DNA of 64,000 nt from Micromonospora siamensis (GTDB taxonomy: Bacteria > Actinomycetota > Actinomycetes > Mycobacteriales > Micromonosporaceae). Positions within the stretch are counted from its first letter, which is position 1; each line of letters starts with the position of its first letter. The translations under genes were made by a program, and so were the position numbers. Location: assembly GCF_900090305.1 (NCBI RefSeq), contig NZ_LT607751.1, positions 930,001-994,000 on the forward strand, given 5' to 3'. This document shows, piece by piece, positions 6,607-15,326 of the stretch. Under the pieces are notes generated by a model, which was not told the DNA's origin, did not search any database, and worked only from the letters and a program-made list of their open reading frames with translations.

Positions 6607-8147
6607 CCGCGCCGCTCCCGGGCCCGACCGTCCTGGTCGTCGACGACAGCCGGACCAAGCGCTACCTGCTGGTCAGCTGGCTCACCCGGGCCGGCTTCGA
6701 CGTGATCGAGGCGGAGAGCGGCGGGGCGGCGCTGGAGCGGGTCGCCCAGCAGGCCGTCGACCTGGTGGTGCTCGACGTCCGGCTGCCCGACCTGAGCGGC
6801 TTCGAGGTGTGCGAACGGATCAAGGAGGCGCACCCGGCCATCCCGGTCGTCCACGTCTCCGCGCACGCGGTGGACGTGAACGACCGGGCCCAGGGGCTGA
6901 CCCGGGGTGCGGACGCGTACCTCGCCGAGCCGATCGAGCCGGAGGAGCTGATCGCCACCGCGCACGCGGTGCTCCGCTACTACCAGGCGCGACAGCGGGC
7001 CGAGCTGCTCGCCGAGCGGCTGACCGGGCTCGCCGACACCACCGTCGCGGTGCACGCCGCGCCGAACTTCGCCCGGCTGCTGGAGGCCGCGGCGGTCGGC
7101 GCCGCGCAGATCTTCAAGGGCCCGGCGGCGGTGGTCGCGGAGACCTTCGACGGTGACTGCATCGCCGGTGTGTCCGCCGGCCCCGGCGACGAGGGGCGGA
7201 TCGTCCCGTGGGTCGTCGACGACACCGGCGTACCCACCGGTTCCACCGTGCGGTCGGACGACCCGGCCAACTGGGCGCTGGTCGACTGGCCGGCCGGCGA
7301 CGCGGTCACCGTGGCCGCCGCGAAGCTGCGGGAGGACCGCGCCCCGCTCTACGTGGTGGTCCCCTCGCACACCCAGACCGCCCGGACCCCGGTGCTGGTG
7401 CAGCTCGCCCAGGCCGTCGCCGCGGCGGTGGAGGCGCAGCGCTCCTTCGACGAGGAGCACCGGATCGCGGTGACCCTGCAACGCAGCCTGCTGCCCCGGC
7501 GGATCCCGGAGATCGCCGGGCTGGACCTCGCCGTGCGCTACGAGCCGGCCAGCGCGCAGACCGAGGTCGGTGGCGACTTCTACGAGCTGGTGATGCTCGA
7601 CGGGCACCTGCTGATGGCGATCGGCGACGTCGCCGGCCACTCGCTGCACGCGGCGACGGTGATGGCCGAACTGCGGCACGCCGTCCGGGCGTACGCGGTG
7701 GAGGGGCACCAGCCCGGGGCGATCCTGGAACGGGTCAACGAGCTGATGCGTACGCTGCTCCCCAACGAGCTGGCCACCATCTGCCTGCTGCTGCTGCACC
7801 CGCCGTCGGGGCGGGTCCGGTTGGCCAGCGCCGGTCACCTGCCGGCGTTGATCAGTCGCGCCGGCCGGACGGAGTACGTGCAGCACTCCGCCCCGCTGCT
7901 CGGGGTCCGCGCGCCCCGGCCGGCGGACCTCGAGTTCGTGCTGCCGGCCGGCGCCACGCTGGTGCTCTACACCGACGGGCTGATCGAGCGGCGGGACGCC
8001 ACCATCGACGAGGGGTTGTCGGCGCTGGCCGCCTGCGCCGAGCGGGTCGACGACGACCTGGACCGGTTCTGCGAGCGGCTGCTGGTGGAGCTGGCCCCCG
8101 ACGAGATCCACGACGACGTGGCCGTGGTGGCCCTGCGTCGCCGCTGA
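6603..8147 (+). CDS. Response regulator with C-terminal PP2C (RsbU/RsbP-like) phosphatase
   Basis: 514 aa: receiver domain (about 8-125), a central GAF-like region (about 140-285), and a SpoIIE-type PP2C domain (about 300-513) with TEVGGDFYE, GDVAGHS, YTDGLIER and HDDVAVVAL metal-binding motifs. In the receiver the acidic pair (Asp14-Asp15), the acceptor Asp58 and Ser86 are present, but the conserved Lys of the KP motif is Glu109 (LAEPIEP). Such proteins dephosphorylate STAS antagonists, so this is the operon output. It is the last of six overlapping genes; a 12-nt gap separates it from the convergent AraC gene. Confidence 0.92.
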   Translation: MTAPLPGPTVLVVDDSRTKRYLLVSWLTRAGFDVIEAESGGAALERVAQQAVDLVVLDVRLPDLSGFEVCERIKEAHPAIPVVHVSAHAVDVNDRAQGLTRGADAYLAEPIEPEELIATAHAVLRYYQARQRAELLAERLTGLADTTVAVHAAPNFARLLEAAAVGAAQIFKGPAAVVAETFDGDCIAGVSAGPGDEGRIVPWVVDDTGVPTGSTVRSDDPANWALVDWPAGDAVTVAAAKLREDRAPLYVVVPSHTQTARTPVLVQLAQAVAAAVEAQRSFDEEHRIAVTLQRSLLPRRIPEIAGLDLAVRYEPASAQTEVGGDFYELVMLDGHLLMAIGDVAGHSLHAATVMAELRHAVRAYAVEGHQPGAILERVNELMRTLLPNELATICLLLLHPPSGRVRLASAGHLPALISRAGRTEYVQHSAPLLGVRAPRPADLEFVLPAGATLVLYTDGLIERRDATIDEGLSALAACAERVDDDLDRFCERLLVELAPDEIHDDVAVVALRRR

Positions 8148-8159
8148 GCCCGCGCGGGG

Positions 8160-8957
8160 TCAGCCCAGCGAGCGGGCGTACGCGGCGGGGGAGACGCCGG
8201 TGACGGCGCTGAACTCGCGGACCAGGTGGGCCTGGTCGGCGTAGCCCAGGTCGGCGGCGAGGGCCGCCCAGTCGAGCGGCCCACCGGCGGCCCGCTCGAT
8301 CGCCTCCTGGAGCCGGTACCGGCGGATCACCCACTTCGGACCGATCCCCACGTGGTCCAGGAAGAGCCGTTGCAGCCGTCGGGTGGTCAGGCCGTGCCGG
8401 CGGGCGAAGTCGTCCACCCGCAGCACCCCGCGGTCGACGCGGATCTCCTCGGCCAGCGCGACGACCTCGGTGGTGACCGGGTCGGGCTCCGGTGACCAGC
8501 CGGTGAGCAGGGCGTCCAGGCGTCGGCAGCGCTCGTCGTCGGTGCCGACGCCGAGCCGGCCGGCGGGGATCGGCAGGCCCAGCCCGGCCAGTGGCTGCCG
8601 GCGCCCGGTCAGCTCGGCGACCGGCCGCCGCCAGAACGGGCGGAAGCCGCCCGGACGGAACTGCGCCCCGCTGGCCCGGCCGGTGCCGTGCAGCGTGATC
8701 GAGAAGAGCCGGGTGTCCACGCCGGCCAGTTCGGCGGTCTCCGGCCCGTCGTCGTTGCCGTGGAGGACCACGTTGACCGCCGGGTGCGGAACCAGCCGCT
8801 GCTCGTACGGCTCCGGCAGCGTCCAGTCGATCAGCCAGTAGTGCTCGACGTACGGCCGCAGCGCGGGCGCGGGCAGCCGGCGCCGGAACCGGACCTGACG
8901 CCGTAGCCGCCGCGGGTCGAGGATGCCCCGGTCGTCGCCGCGGGCTCGCTGTCGCAT
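8160..8957 (-). CDS. AraC-family transcriptional regulator
   Basis: 265 aa. The C-terminal third holds the double helix-turn-helix: DFARRHGLTTRRLQRLFLDHVG and WAALAADLGYADQAHLVREFSAVTGVSPAAYARSLG. The N-terminal region (RPYVEHYWLIDWTLPEPYEQRLVPHPAVNVVLH) matches the DUF6597-like sensor found in many actinobacterial AraC proteins. Start 8957 is chosen because the next in-frame ATG upstream (8996) would overlap the divergent gene's start at 8989. Target genes are unknown; the divergent TIGR03086 gene is the obvious candidate. Confidence 0.87.
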   Translation of the reverse strand: MRQRARGDDRGILDPRRLRRQVRFRRRLPAPALRPYVEHYWLIDWTLPEPYEQRLVPHPAVNVVLHGNDDGPETAELAGVDTRLFSITLHGTGRASGAQFRPGGFRPFWRRPVAELTGRRQPLAGLGLPIPAGRLGVGTDDERCRRLDALLTGWSPEPDPVTTEVVALAEEIRVDRGVLRVDDFARRHGLTTRRLQRLFLDHVGIGPKWVIRRYRLQEAIERAAGGPLDWAALAADLGYADQAHLVREFSAVTGVSPAAYARSLG

Positions 8958-8988
8958 TTCTTCAAGACCGTCCTCGTACGCTGCCCCT

Positions 8989-9561
8989 ATGAGCACGAAG
9001 ACTAGTGAGCTGCTGGCCGGGACGGCGCCTGCGACGGTGGCGGTGGTCCGGGGTGTCGCCGACGATCAGCTGGACCTGCCCACCCCGTGCCTCGAGTTCC
9101 GGGTGCGTGATCTGCTCAACCACCTGTTCGACGTGGTGGTCAACTTCCAAACGTTGGCCCGCCGCGAGGCGGTGGACTGGGCGGCCAAGGAGGACCGGCT
9201 CACCGCGGGTTGGCGGGACCGGTTCGCGGTCGAGGTGGAGCGGACGGTCGAGGCCTGGTCGGATCCGGCCGCGGTGGAGGGGGAGTCGGCGGGGATGGGG
9301 TTGCCGCAGGCCACCGTCGGGGACATGCTGCTGACCGACCTGACCGTGCACGGCTGGGACCTGGCCCGGGCCACCGGGCAGCCGATGGCGGCCCCACCGG
9401 ACGCGTTGACCGCGCTGCACGGCTTCCTGGACCGGATGGGCACGATGGGGCAGCAGACGGGCGCCTTCGGCCCGCCGGTCAAGGTCGCGTCGGGGGCGAC
9501 CGAGCTGGACCGGCTGGTCGCCCGTACCGGCCGCGACCCGCGCTGGGCCCCGGCCGTCTGA
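8989..9561 (+). CDS. TIGR03086-family protein (DinB/mycothiol-dependent enzyme fold)
   Basis: 190 aa. The N-terminus (LPTPCLEFRVRDLLNHLFDVV) and DLTVHGWDLARATGQP carry the histidines typical of the metal-binding maleylpyruvate isomerase/DinB-like superfamily, some members of which are mycothiol-dependent. No substrate can be assigned. ATG 8989 has TACGCT (8977-8982) ending 6 nt upstream and no ribosome-binding site, fitting a leaderless mRNA. It is divergent from the AraC regulator, with a 31-bp intergenic region. Confidence 0.82.
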   Translation: MSTKTSELLAGTAPATVAVVRGVADDQLDLPTPCLEFRVRDLLNHLFDVVVNFQTLARREAVDWAAKEDRLTAGWRDRFAVEVERTVEAWSDPAAVEGESAGMGLPQATVGDMLLTDLTVHGWDLARATGQPMAAPPDALTALHGFLDRMGTMGQQTGAFGPPVKVASGATELDRLVARTGRDPRWAPAV

Positions 9562-9573
9562 GTTCGGCCGCCG

Positions 9574-9602
9574 CGCCGCCGTCGTGGCAGGTCACGGCGG
9601 CG
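9574..9602 (+). terminator. Hairpin after the TIGR03086 gene
   Basis: CGCCGCCGT (9574-9582) pairs perfectly with ACGGCGGCG (9594-9602), 12 nt after the stop codon. There is no U-tract, which is usual for terminators in GC-rich actinomycetes. Confidence 0.45.
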
Positions 9603-9743
9603 GCGACGGGGGTACGCGGATCGCCCGAAGCCGGACGTAACGCGGCGGATCGCCGGGACGCTGTTGCCTGCGGAAGGCCCGCCCACGGGCCCGCGTCCGG
9701 GGCGGAGCCCGCCCCGCCGAATGCGTCAGCGGGAGTTCACCAG

Positions 9744-10229
9744 ATGCAGAACCAGCCGGGCGGCGAGCCGCCGGTGTTCGTCGATCGGACCGGCCGGCGT
9801 CGCCGGCTCACCATGGTGGCCGGGACCGTCATGGGCCTCGGTCTGCTCACCAGCGTCGGGCTGATCGCCGCCGGGCTCTTCTCCGACTCGTCCGTGTCGC
9901 TGCCCGGCTGGTCGGAGCAGGGCCGGCGGCAGGCGCCGATCGAGGCCGGCGTGCGCCAGGAGAGCCTCGACGAGGCCGGCCAGCCGGCCAGCCGGCAGCG
10001 CCCCCGCCCGACCACGGCGACCAGCACCGCCGCCCCGCTGCCGACCCGGACCGCGACCACCGGGGCCACGCCGGCCACCACGACGACCACGGCGACGGCC
10101 ACGAGCGGCCCGACCGCCACCACCACGGCGACGCCCACCACCCAGCCCACCCCGTCCACCAGCCCGCCCGGACAGGGCGACGTGCGGCGGAGCACCGCCA
10201 AGCCGAGCAGGTCCCCGGGTAAGCCCTGA
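9744..10229 (+). CDS. Single-pass membrane protein with Thr/Pro-rich extracytoplasmic tail
   Basis: 161 aa: a short basic N-terminus (RTGRRRRLTMVAG), one membrane helix (about 25-46), then about 110 residues dominated by Thr, Ala, Pro and Ser. No enzymatic domain is visible. ATG 9744 is preceded by GGGAG. The stop lies 2 nt from the next start, so it is co-expressed with the deacetylase/glycosyltransferase and probably acts with it at the cell envelope. The Thr-rich tail could be O-glycosylated or span the wall; both are inference. Confidence 0.72.
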   Translation: MQNQPGGEPPVFVDRTGRRRRLTMVAGTVMGLGLLTSVGLIAAGLFSDSSVSLPGWSEQGRRQAPIEAGVRQESLDEAGQPASRQRPRPTTATSTAAPLPTRTATTGATPATTTTTATATSGPTATTTATPTTQPTPSTSPPGQGDVRRSTAKPSRSPGKP

Positions 10230-10231
10230 CG

Positions 10232-12337
10232 ATGGCCCTGCACGTAGCCCGCCGTGATCCCCGGGCGCACTGGCTCCTGCTCCTGCTCGGCCTGGCCGTC
10301 CTGCTGGCGGCGCTCAGCCTGCACGCCGTGGTGACCGGCATGGCCGGGGGTTCGGGCCCGTCCGCCGTGTACTCCTCACCCGCGCCGTCGGAGGCCACCG
10401 CCGGTGGTCCGGTCCTGCGGCTGGACCAGGCGAAGCCGGTCAGCCGCCGGCTGCCCGCCCGGACGATCGCGCTGACCTTCGACGACGGGCCGGACCCGCG
10501 CTGGACCCCGCAGGTGCTCGACGTGCTGCGCCGGCACCACGCGCACGCGACCTTCTTCGTGGTCGGCGCCCGGGTCAACGCGCACCCGGAGCTGGTCCGG
10601 CGGATCCTCGCCGAGGGTCACGAGCTCGGCTCGCACTCCTTCACCCACGCCGACCTGGGGGAGACGCCGCCCTGGCGGGCCGAGTTGGAGCTGTCGCTGA
10701 CCCGCAAGGCGATCGCGGCGGCCACCGGCCGGGAGGTCACCCTGTTCCGGCCGCCGTTCTCCTCGACCGTGCCGGCGATGACCGGCCTCCAGTACGACGT
10801 GCTGCGCGCCGCCGCGCGTACCGGTCACGTGGCGGTCCTCGCCGACCTGGACAGCGACGACTGGCAGCGCCCCGGCACCCCGGCGATCGTCGAGGCGGCC
10901 ACCCCGCAGGGCGGCCGGGGCGCGGTGGTGCTGATGCACGACGGCGGTGGGGACCGGAGCCAGACCGTGGCCGCGCTGGACCGGCTGCTGCCCCGGCTGA
11001 CCGGCCAGGGCTACCGGTTCACCACCGTGTCGAAGGGCATCGGCGCTCCCGACTCGACCGTCGAGGCGGGGCCCGCCACCCGGTTCAGCGGTACGGCGCT
11101 GCGCCTGGCGCAGGACGGGGCGGCCGGGCTGGCCGCCGCGATGAACACCCTGCTCGCGGTGGCCCTGGTGCTCGGCCTGGCCCGGTTGGCCGTGCAGGTG
11201 CTCTGCGCCCAGTTGCACGTGCGGCGGGTCCGCCGGCCGAAGCGCCGACCACCACCGGTGGGCGTCCCGGTGTCGGTGATCGTGCCGGCGTACAACGAGG
11301 CCGCGAACATCGCCGCGACGGTGCGGTCGCTGGTCGCCAGCGCGTACCCGGCGCTGGAGGTGATCGTGGTGGACGACGGGTCCAGCGACGGCACCGCCGA
11401 CATCGTGGAGCGGATGCGGCTGCGCGGGGTGCGGGTGATCCGGCAGGCCAACGCGGGCAAGCCGGCCGCCCTGAACACCGGCATCCGGGCCGCCCGAGCC
11501 GACCTGCTGGTGCTGGTGGACGGCGACACGGTGTTCCAGCCGGACACCGTCGGCCGGCTGGTGCAGGGCTTCGCCGACCCGTCGGTGGGCGCGATCTCCG
11601 GCAACACCAAGGTGGCCAACCGCCGTCGGCTGCTCGGCCGCTGGCAGCACCTGGAGTACGTGATCGGCTTCAACCTGGACCGGCGGATGTACGACGTCCT
11701 CCGGTGCATGCCGACCATCCCCGGCGCGATCGGCGCGTTCCGCCGGCAGGTGCTGATCGGCGTCGGCGGGGTCCCGTCGGACACCCTCGCCGAGGACACC
11801 GACCTGACCATGAAGGTGCTCCGGGCCGGCTGGCGGGTGACGTACGAGGAGTCGGCGATCGCCTGGACCGAGGCGCCCTCGTCGCTGCGGCAGCTCTGGC
11901 GGCAGCGGTACCGCTGGTGCTACGGCACGCTCCAGGCGATGTGGAAGCACCGCGGGTCGCTGCGCGAGTCGGGCGCCGGTGGCAGGCTGGGCCGTCGCGG
12001 CCTGCCGTACCTGACGGTGTTCCAGATCGTGTTGCCGCTGACCGCGCCGGCGGTGGACGTGTTCGCCCTCTACGGCCTGGTCTTCCTGCCCTGGACGAAG
12101 CTGGCGGTGGCCTGGCTGGGGCTGCTCCTGCTCCAGGGCTTCACCGCCGCGTACGCCCTGCGCCTGGACCGGGAGCGGCTCGGTCCGCTCTGGACGCTGC
12201 CGTTCCAGCAGCTGGTCTACCGGCAGGTGATGTACCTGGTGGTGGTGCAGTCGGTGGTGACCGCGGTGGTCGGCAACCGGCTGCGCTGGCAGCGGATGGT
12301 CCGCACCGGAGAGGCCGCCGCCCTGGTCCGGACGTGA
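10232..12337 (+). CDS. Polysaccharide deacetylase fused to family 2 glycosyltransferase
   Basis: 701 aa. After an N-terminal membrane helix (about 13-36), a NodB/CE4 deacetylase covers about 75-270 with TFDDGPD (Asp84-Asp85) and metal ligands in HSFTH (His135, His139). A second membrane helix (about 300-322) leads to a processive GT2 domain: VVDDGSSDG (381-388), LVDGDTVF, the catalytic AEDTDLTMK and the QRYRW (QxxRW) product-binding motif, followed by C-terminal membrane helices. It resembles chitin/hyaluronan-synthase-like enzymes joined to a deacetylase. It would polymerise an N-acetylated sugar inside and deacetylate it outside; the polymer is unknown. It follows the Thr-rich membrane protein by 2 nt. 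Confidence 0.92.
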   Translation: MALHVARRDPRAHWLLLLLGLAVLLAALSLHAVVTGMAGGSGPSAVYSSPAPSEATAGGPVLRLDQAKPVSRRLPARTIALTFDDGPDPRWTPQVLDVLRRHHAHATFFVVGARVNAHPELVRRILAEGHELGSHSFTHADLGETPPWRAELELSLTRKAIAAATGREVTLFRPPFSSTVPAMTGLQYDVLRAAARTGHVAVLADLDSDDWQRPGTPAIVEAATPQGGRGAVVLMHDGGGDRSQTVAALDRLLPRLTGQGYRFTTVSKGIGAPDSTVEAGPATRFSGTALRLAQDGAAGLAAAMNTLLAVALVLGLARLAVQVLCAQLHVRRVRRPKRRPPPVGVPVSVIVPAYNEAANIAATVRSLVASAYPALEVIVVDDGSSDGTADIVERMRLRGVRVIRQANAGKPAALNTGIRAARADLLVLVDGDTVFQPDTVGRLVQGFADPSVGAISGNTKVANRRRLLGRWQHLEYVIGFNLDRRMYDVLRCMPTIPGAIGAFRRQVLIGVGGVPSDTLAEDTDLTMKVLRAGWRVTYEESAIAWTEAPSSLRQLWRQRYRWCYGTLQAMWKHRGSLRESGAGGRLGRRGLPYLTVFQIVLPLTAPAVDVFALYGLVFLPWTKLAVAWLGLLLLQGFTAAYALRLDRERLGPLWTLPFQQLVYRQVMYLVVVQSVVTAVVGNRLRWQRMVRTGEAAALVRT

Positions 12338-12347
12338 GCGGAGGCGG

Positions 12348-12515
12348 TCAGCCCGCGCCGAGGAGGCCGGCCCGCCAGGAGACCACCAGGCCGATCGCCG
12401 CGGAACAGCAGCAGACCAGCAGGGCGGCGGCGACCAGCGCGAGGATCACCCAGGTGGGCCCGCGCCGGGCCGCCCCCGGTTCCGCTTCTGCCTCGGGTAC
12501 GCCGTCCTCGTCCAC
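12348..12515 (-). CDS. Small single-pass membrane protein (55 aa)
   Basis: A minus-strand frame from GTG 12515 gives 55 aa: an acidic/Ala N-terminus (VDEDGVPEAEAEPGAARRGP), a hydrophobic helix rich in Ala, Leu and Val with a Cys triplet (LLVCCCSAAIGLVV), and a short basic tail. TAGACT (minus strand, 12522-12527) ends 6 nt before the GTG, and its TAG is an in-frame stop, so this is the only start available. This leaderless-type signal supports a real gene. Function unknown. Confidence 0.55.
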   Translation of the reverse strand: MDEDGVPEAEAEPGAARRGPTWVILALVAAALLVCCCSAAIGLVVSWRAGLLGAG

Positions 12516-12578
12516 CCGCGCAGTCTAGGTGCCGAAAATGGGGGCAGCCGCCGATCCGGGCGCGCCTACGATCGTCGG

Positions 12579-13160
12579 ATGCTCCGCCCGACGTACCCGA
12601 TCCGCACCGCCCGGCTCACCCTCCGCCCGGTCACCCCGGACGACCTCGACGACGTGCACGCGTACCAGCGCCGGCCGGACGTGGTCCGCTGGATGCTCGG
12701 CGCCGAGCCGCGTACCCGGGAGCAGTCCCGGTCCTCGGTGGCCGCCATGGCGGGTGAGGACGCGTGGCGCGCGGAGGGTGACTGCCTGACCCTGGCCGTG
12801 GCGACCGACGCCGGGGTGATCGGGGTGGTCGAGCTGGTCTGGCGCAGTGAGCGCGACCGCACCGCGGAGGTCGGGTACGTCTTCCACCCCGACCACGGCG
12901 GGCGCGGGCTGGCCACCGAGGCGGTGACCGCCCTGGTGGACTGGGGGTTCACCGGATTCAGGCTGCACCGGGTCTACGGTCGGTGCCACGGCCGCAACGA
13001 GGCGTCGGCCCGGCTGATGGCCCGGCTCGGCATGCGTCGGGAGGCGCACCACCTGCGCAGCTACCGATTCCGGGGCGAGTGGGCCGACCAACTGGTCTTC
13101 GCCGTCCTGGCCGAGGAGTGGTGGGCCCGCCGCGCCGGCGGCGGGCCCACGCAGGCCTAG
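12579..13160 (+). CDS. GNAT acetyltransferase, RimJ/RimL-like
   Basis: 193 aa covering the whole GNAT fold: the N-terminal TARLTLRPVTPDDLDDVHAYQ strand-helix is typical of RimJ/RimL enzymes, and the acetyl-CoA loop is in HPDHGGRGLATEAVTALVDWGF. RVYGRCHGRNEASARLMARLGM is the conserved C-terminal motif. It probably acetylates an N-terminal or side-chain amine; the substrate is unknown. TACGAT (12567-12572) ends 6 nt upstream of ATG 12579. Its 3-prime end overlaps the convergent oligopeptidase gene by 4 bp. Confidence 0.88.
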   Translation: MLRPTYPIRTARLTLRPVTPDDLDDVHAYQRRPDVVRWMLGAEPRTREQSRSSVAAMAGEDAWRAEGDCLTLAVATDAGVIGVVELVWRSERDRTAEVGYVFHPDHGGRGLATEAVTALVDWGFTGFRLHRVYGRCHGRNEASARLMARLGMRREAHHLRSYRFRGEWADQLVFAVLAEEWWARRAGGGPTQA

Positions 13161-15253
13161 GCGCGGCCGAGGCGGTCCAGGGTCCAGGCGTTGACGAACG
13201 CCTCCTCCCGCCAGGCGTCGTACCGGCCACTGGGGCCGCCGTGCCCGGCGCCCATCTCGGTCTTGAGCAGGTAGTCGCCCCGCGGCGCCACCTCCCGCAG
13301 CCGGGCGACCCACTTGGCCGGCTCGTGGTAGAGCACCCGGGTGTCGTTGAGGCTGGTCACCGCCAGGATGGCCGGGTAGTCCACCGCCGACACGTTCTCG
13401 TACGGGGTGTAGCCCTTCATGTAGGCGTACACCTCCGGGTCGTCGAGCGGGTTGCCCCACTCCTCCCACTCGGTGACGGTCAGTGGCAGCGACGGGTCGA
13501 GGATGGAGGTGAGCGCGTCCACGAAGGGCACCTGCGCGACGATGCCGGCGAACGCGTCCGGGGCGAGGTTGGCCACCGCGCCCATCAGCAGACCACCGGC
13601 CGAGGCGCCCCGGGCGACCAGCCGGTCGCTCGCCGTCCAGCCGGACTTGACCAGGTGCCGGGCGCAGGCCACGAAGTCGGTGAAGGTGTTCTTCTTGGCC
13701 AGCAGCTTGCCCTCGTCGTACCAGCGGCGGCCCAGTTCGCCGCCACCGCGGATGTGCGCGATGGCGAAGATGACGCCCCGGTCGAGCAGGGAGAGCCGGG
13801 CCACCGAGAACCACGGGTCCATGCTGGCCTCGTACGAGCCGTAGCCGTAGATGACGGCCGGGGCGGAGCCGTCGCGCGGGGTGCCGGCGCGGCAGACCAG
13901 CGAGATCGGCACCCGGGTGCCGTCGTCGGCCAGGGCCCAGTCGCGGTGCTGCTCGTAGTCGGCCGGGTCGTACGGCCGCCCGTCCGGCCCGGGTCGGACC
14001 GGCTTGCGCCGGCGCAGCACCATCTCCCGGGTGACCAGGTCGTAGTCGTAGACCGAGTCGGGCGTGACCAGGGAGGTGTAGCGCATCCGGACGGCGGTGG
14101 TGCGGTATTCCGGGTTGGCGTCCAGGCCGACGCTGTAGATCGGCTCGGGGAAGTCGATGTCGTGCGGGTCGCCGCCGCCGACCGGGAGCACCCGCAGGCC
14201 GGTGAGGCCGCCGGTGCGCAGCGAGACGACGAGGTGGTTCTCGAAGGCGTCGACGGCCTCCAGCCGGGTGCCGGGGGTGTGGTCGATCAGCGGCACCCAG
14301 TCGCCGGGGTTGTCGGCCGAGGTCCAGGCGAGTGCGAAGTCCTCGGCGCCGTCGTTGTGCAGGATGAGGAAGCGGTGGCCGTGGTGTTCGACGGCGTACT
14401 CGACGCCCTGCCGGCGGGGGGCGATGACCGCCGGTTCGCCGGTGGGGTTGGCGGCCGGGACGACCCGGACCTCGCTGGTGATCTTGCTGTGGATGTCGAC
14501 GACGACGAACCGCTCGGAGCGGGTCAGTTCGACGCCGACCCAGAACCGCTCGTCGTCCTCGGCGTGGACGACCACGTCCTCGCTCGACGGGGTCCCGACG
14601 GTGTGCCGCCACACCCGGTCGGGGCGCCACGCGTCGTCCACGGTGACGTAGAAGAGCACGGTGGCGTCGGCGGACCAGGCCGTGCCGTAGAAGGTGTCGG
14701 GCACCTCGTCGGCGAGCACCTCGCCGGTCTCCAGGTCCTTGATCCGCAGGGTGAACCGCTCGTCGCCGGCGAAGTCCGTCGAGTACGCCAGCCAGCGCCC
14801 GTCGGGGCTGACGTCGAACGCGCCGAGGGCGAAGAAGTCGTGCCCCTCGGCGAGCAGGTTGCCGTCGAGCAGCACCTCCTCCCCGTCGAGCGGGGTGCCG
14901 TCCTCGCTGACCGGCGGGACGGTCTCGCCGTCGCGGACGGCGCGACGGCAGTGCACGCCGTACTGCTGGCCCTCCACGGTGCGGGTGTAGTACCAGTGGC
15001 CGCCCTTGCGGGTGGGCACCGACAGGTCGGTCTCCTGGGTGCGCCGGCGGGTCTCCTCGAACAGTTCCCCGCGCAGCTTCTCCAGGTGCGCGGTGCGGGC
15101 CTCGGTGTACGCGTTCTCCGCGGTGAGGTGGGCGATCGTCTCCGGGTCGTCCTTGGCGGCGAGCCAGGCGTACTCGTCGACGAACGTGTCGCCGTGGTGG
15201 GTCCGCTCGGTGGGGACGCGCTTGGCGACGGGCGCCGGGGTCTCGGTGGTCAC
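13157..15253 (-). CDS. ptrB: Oligopeptidase B-type S9 serine peptidase (protease II)
   Basis: 698 aa, the usual length for oligopeptidase B. An N-terminal beta-propeller (about 60-400) is followed by an alpha/beta-hydrolase peptidase domain. The catalytic triad is Ser551 (RGASAGG), Asp637 (SLNDTRV) and His671 (GAGHGG). The family cleaves short peptides after Arg/Lys in the cytoplasm; no signal peptide is present. GTG 15253 has TAACCT ending 7 nt upstream and no ribosome-binding site, so it is probably leaderless. It is divergent from the FAD oxidoreductase; the LexA-like box lies 74 bp from this start but overlaps the other gene's promoter. Confidence 0.93.
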   Translation of the reverse strand: MTTETPAPVAKRVPTERTHHGDTFVDEYAWLAAKDDPETIAHLTAENAYTEARTAHLEKLRGELFEETRRRTQETDLSVPTRKGGHWYYTRTVEGQQYGVHCRRAVRDGETVPPVSEDGTPLDGEEVLLDGNLLAEGHDFFALGAFDVSPDGRWLAYSTDFAGDERFTLRIKDLETGEVLADEVPDTFYGTAWSADATVLFYVTVDDAWRPDRVWRHTVGTPSSEDVVVHAEDDERFWVGVELTRSERFVVVDIHSKITSEVRVVPAANPTGEPAVIAPRRQGVEYAVEHHGHRFLILHNDGAEDFALAWTSADNPGDWVPLIDHTPGTRLEAVDAFENHLVVSLRTGGLTGLRVLPVGGGDPHDIDFPEPIYSVGLDANPEYRTTAVRMRYTSLVTPDSVYDYDLVTREMVLRRRKPVRPGPDGRPYDPADYEQHRDWALADDGTRVPISLVCRAGTPRDGSAPAVIYGYGSYEASMDPWFSVARLSLLDRGVIFAIAHIRGGGELGRRWYDEGKLLAKKNTFTDFVACARHLVKSGWTASDRLVARGASAGGLLMGAVANLAPDAFAGIVAQVPFVDALTSILDPSLPLTVTEWEEWGNPLDDPEVYAYMKGYTPYENVSAVDYPAILAVTSLNDTRVLYHEPAKWVARLREVAPRGDYLLKTEMGAGHGGPSGRYDAWREEAFVNAWTLDRLGRA

Positions 15254-15326
15254 GCCGGTCAGGTTACCGGCCGGGGGGCCGCGGACCCGGCCATCGCGCC
15301 GCCGGGCGAACGATCACCACAGGCTT

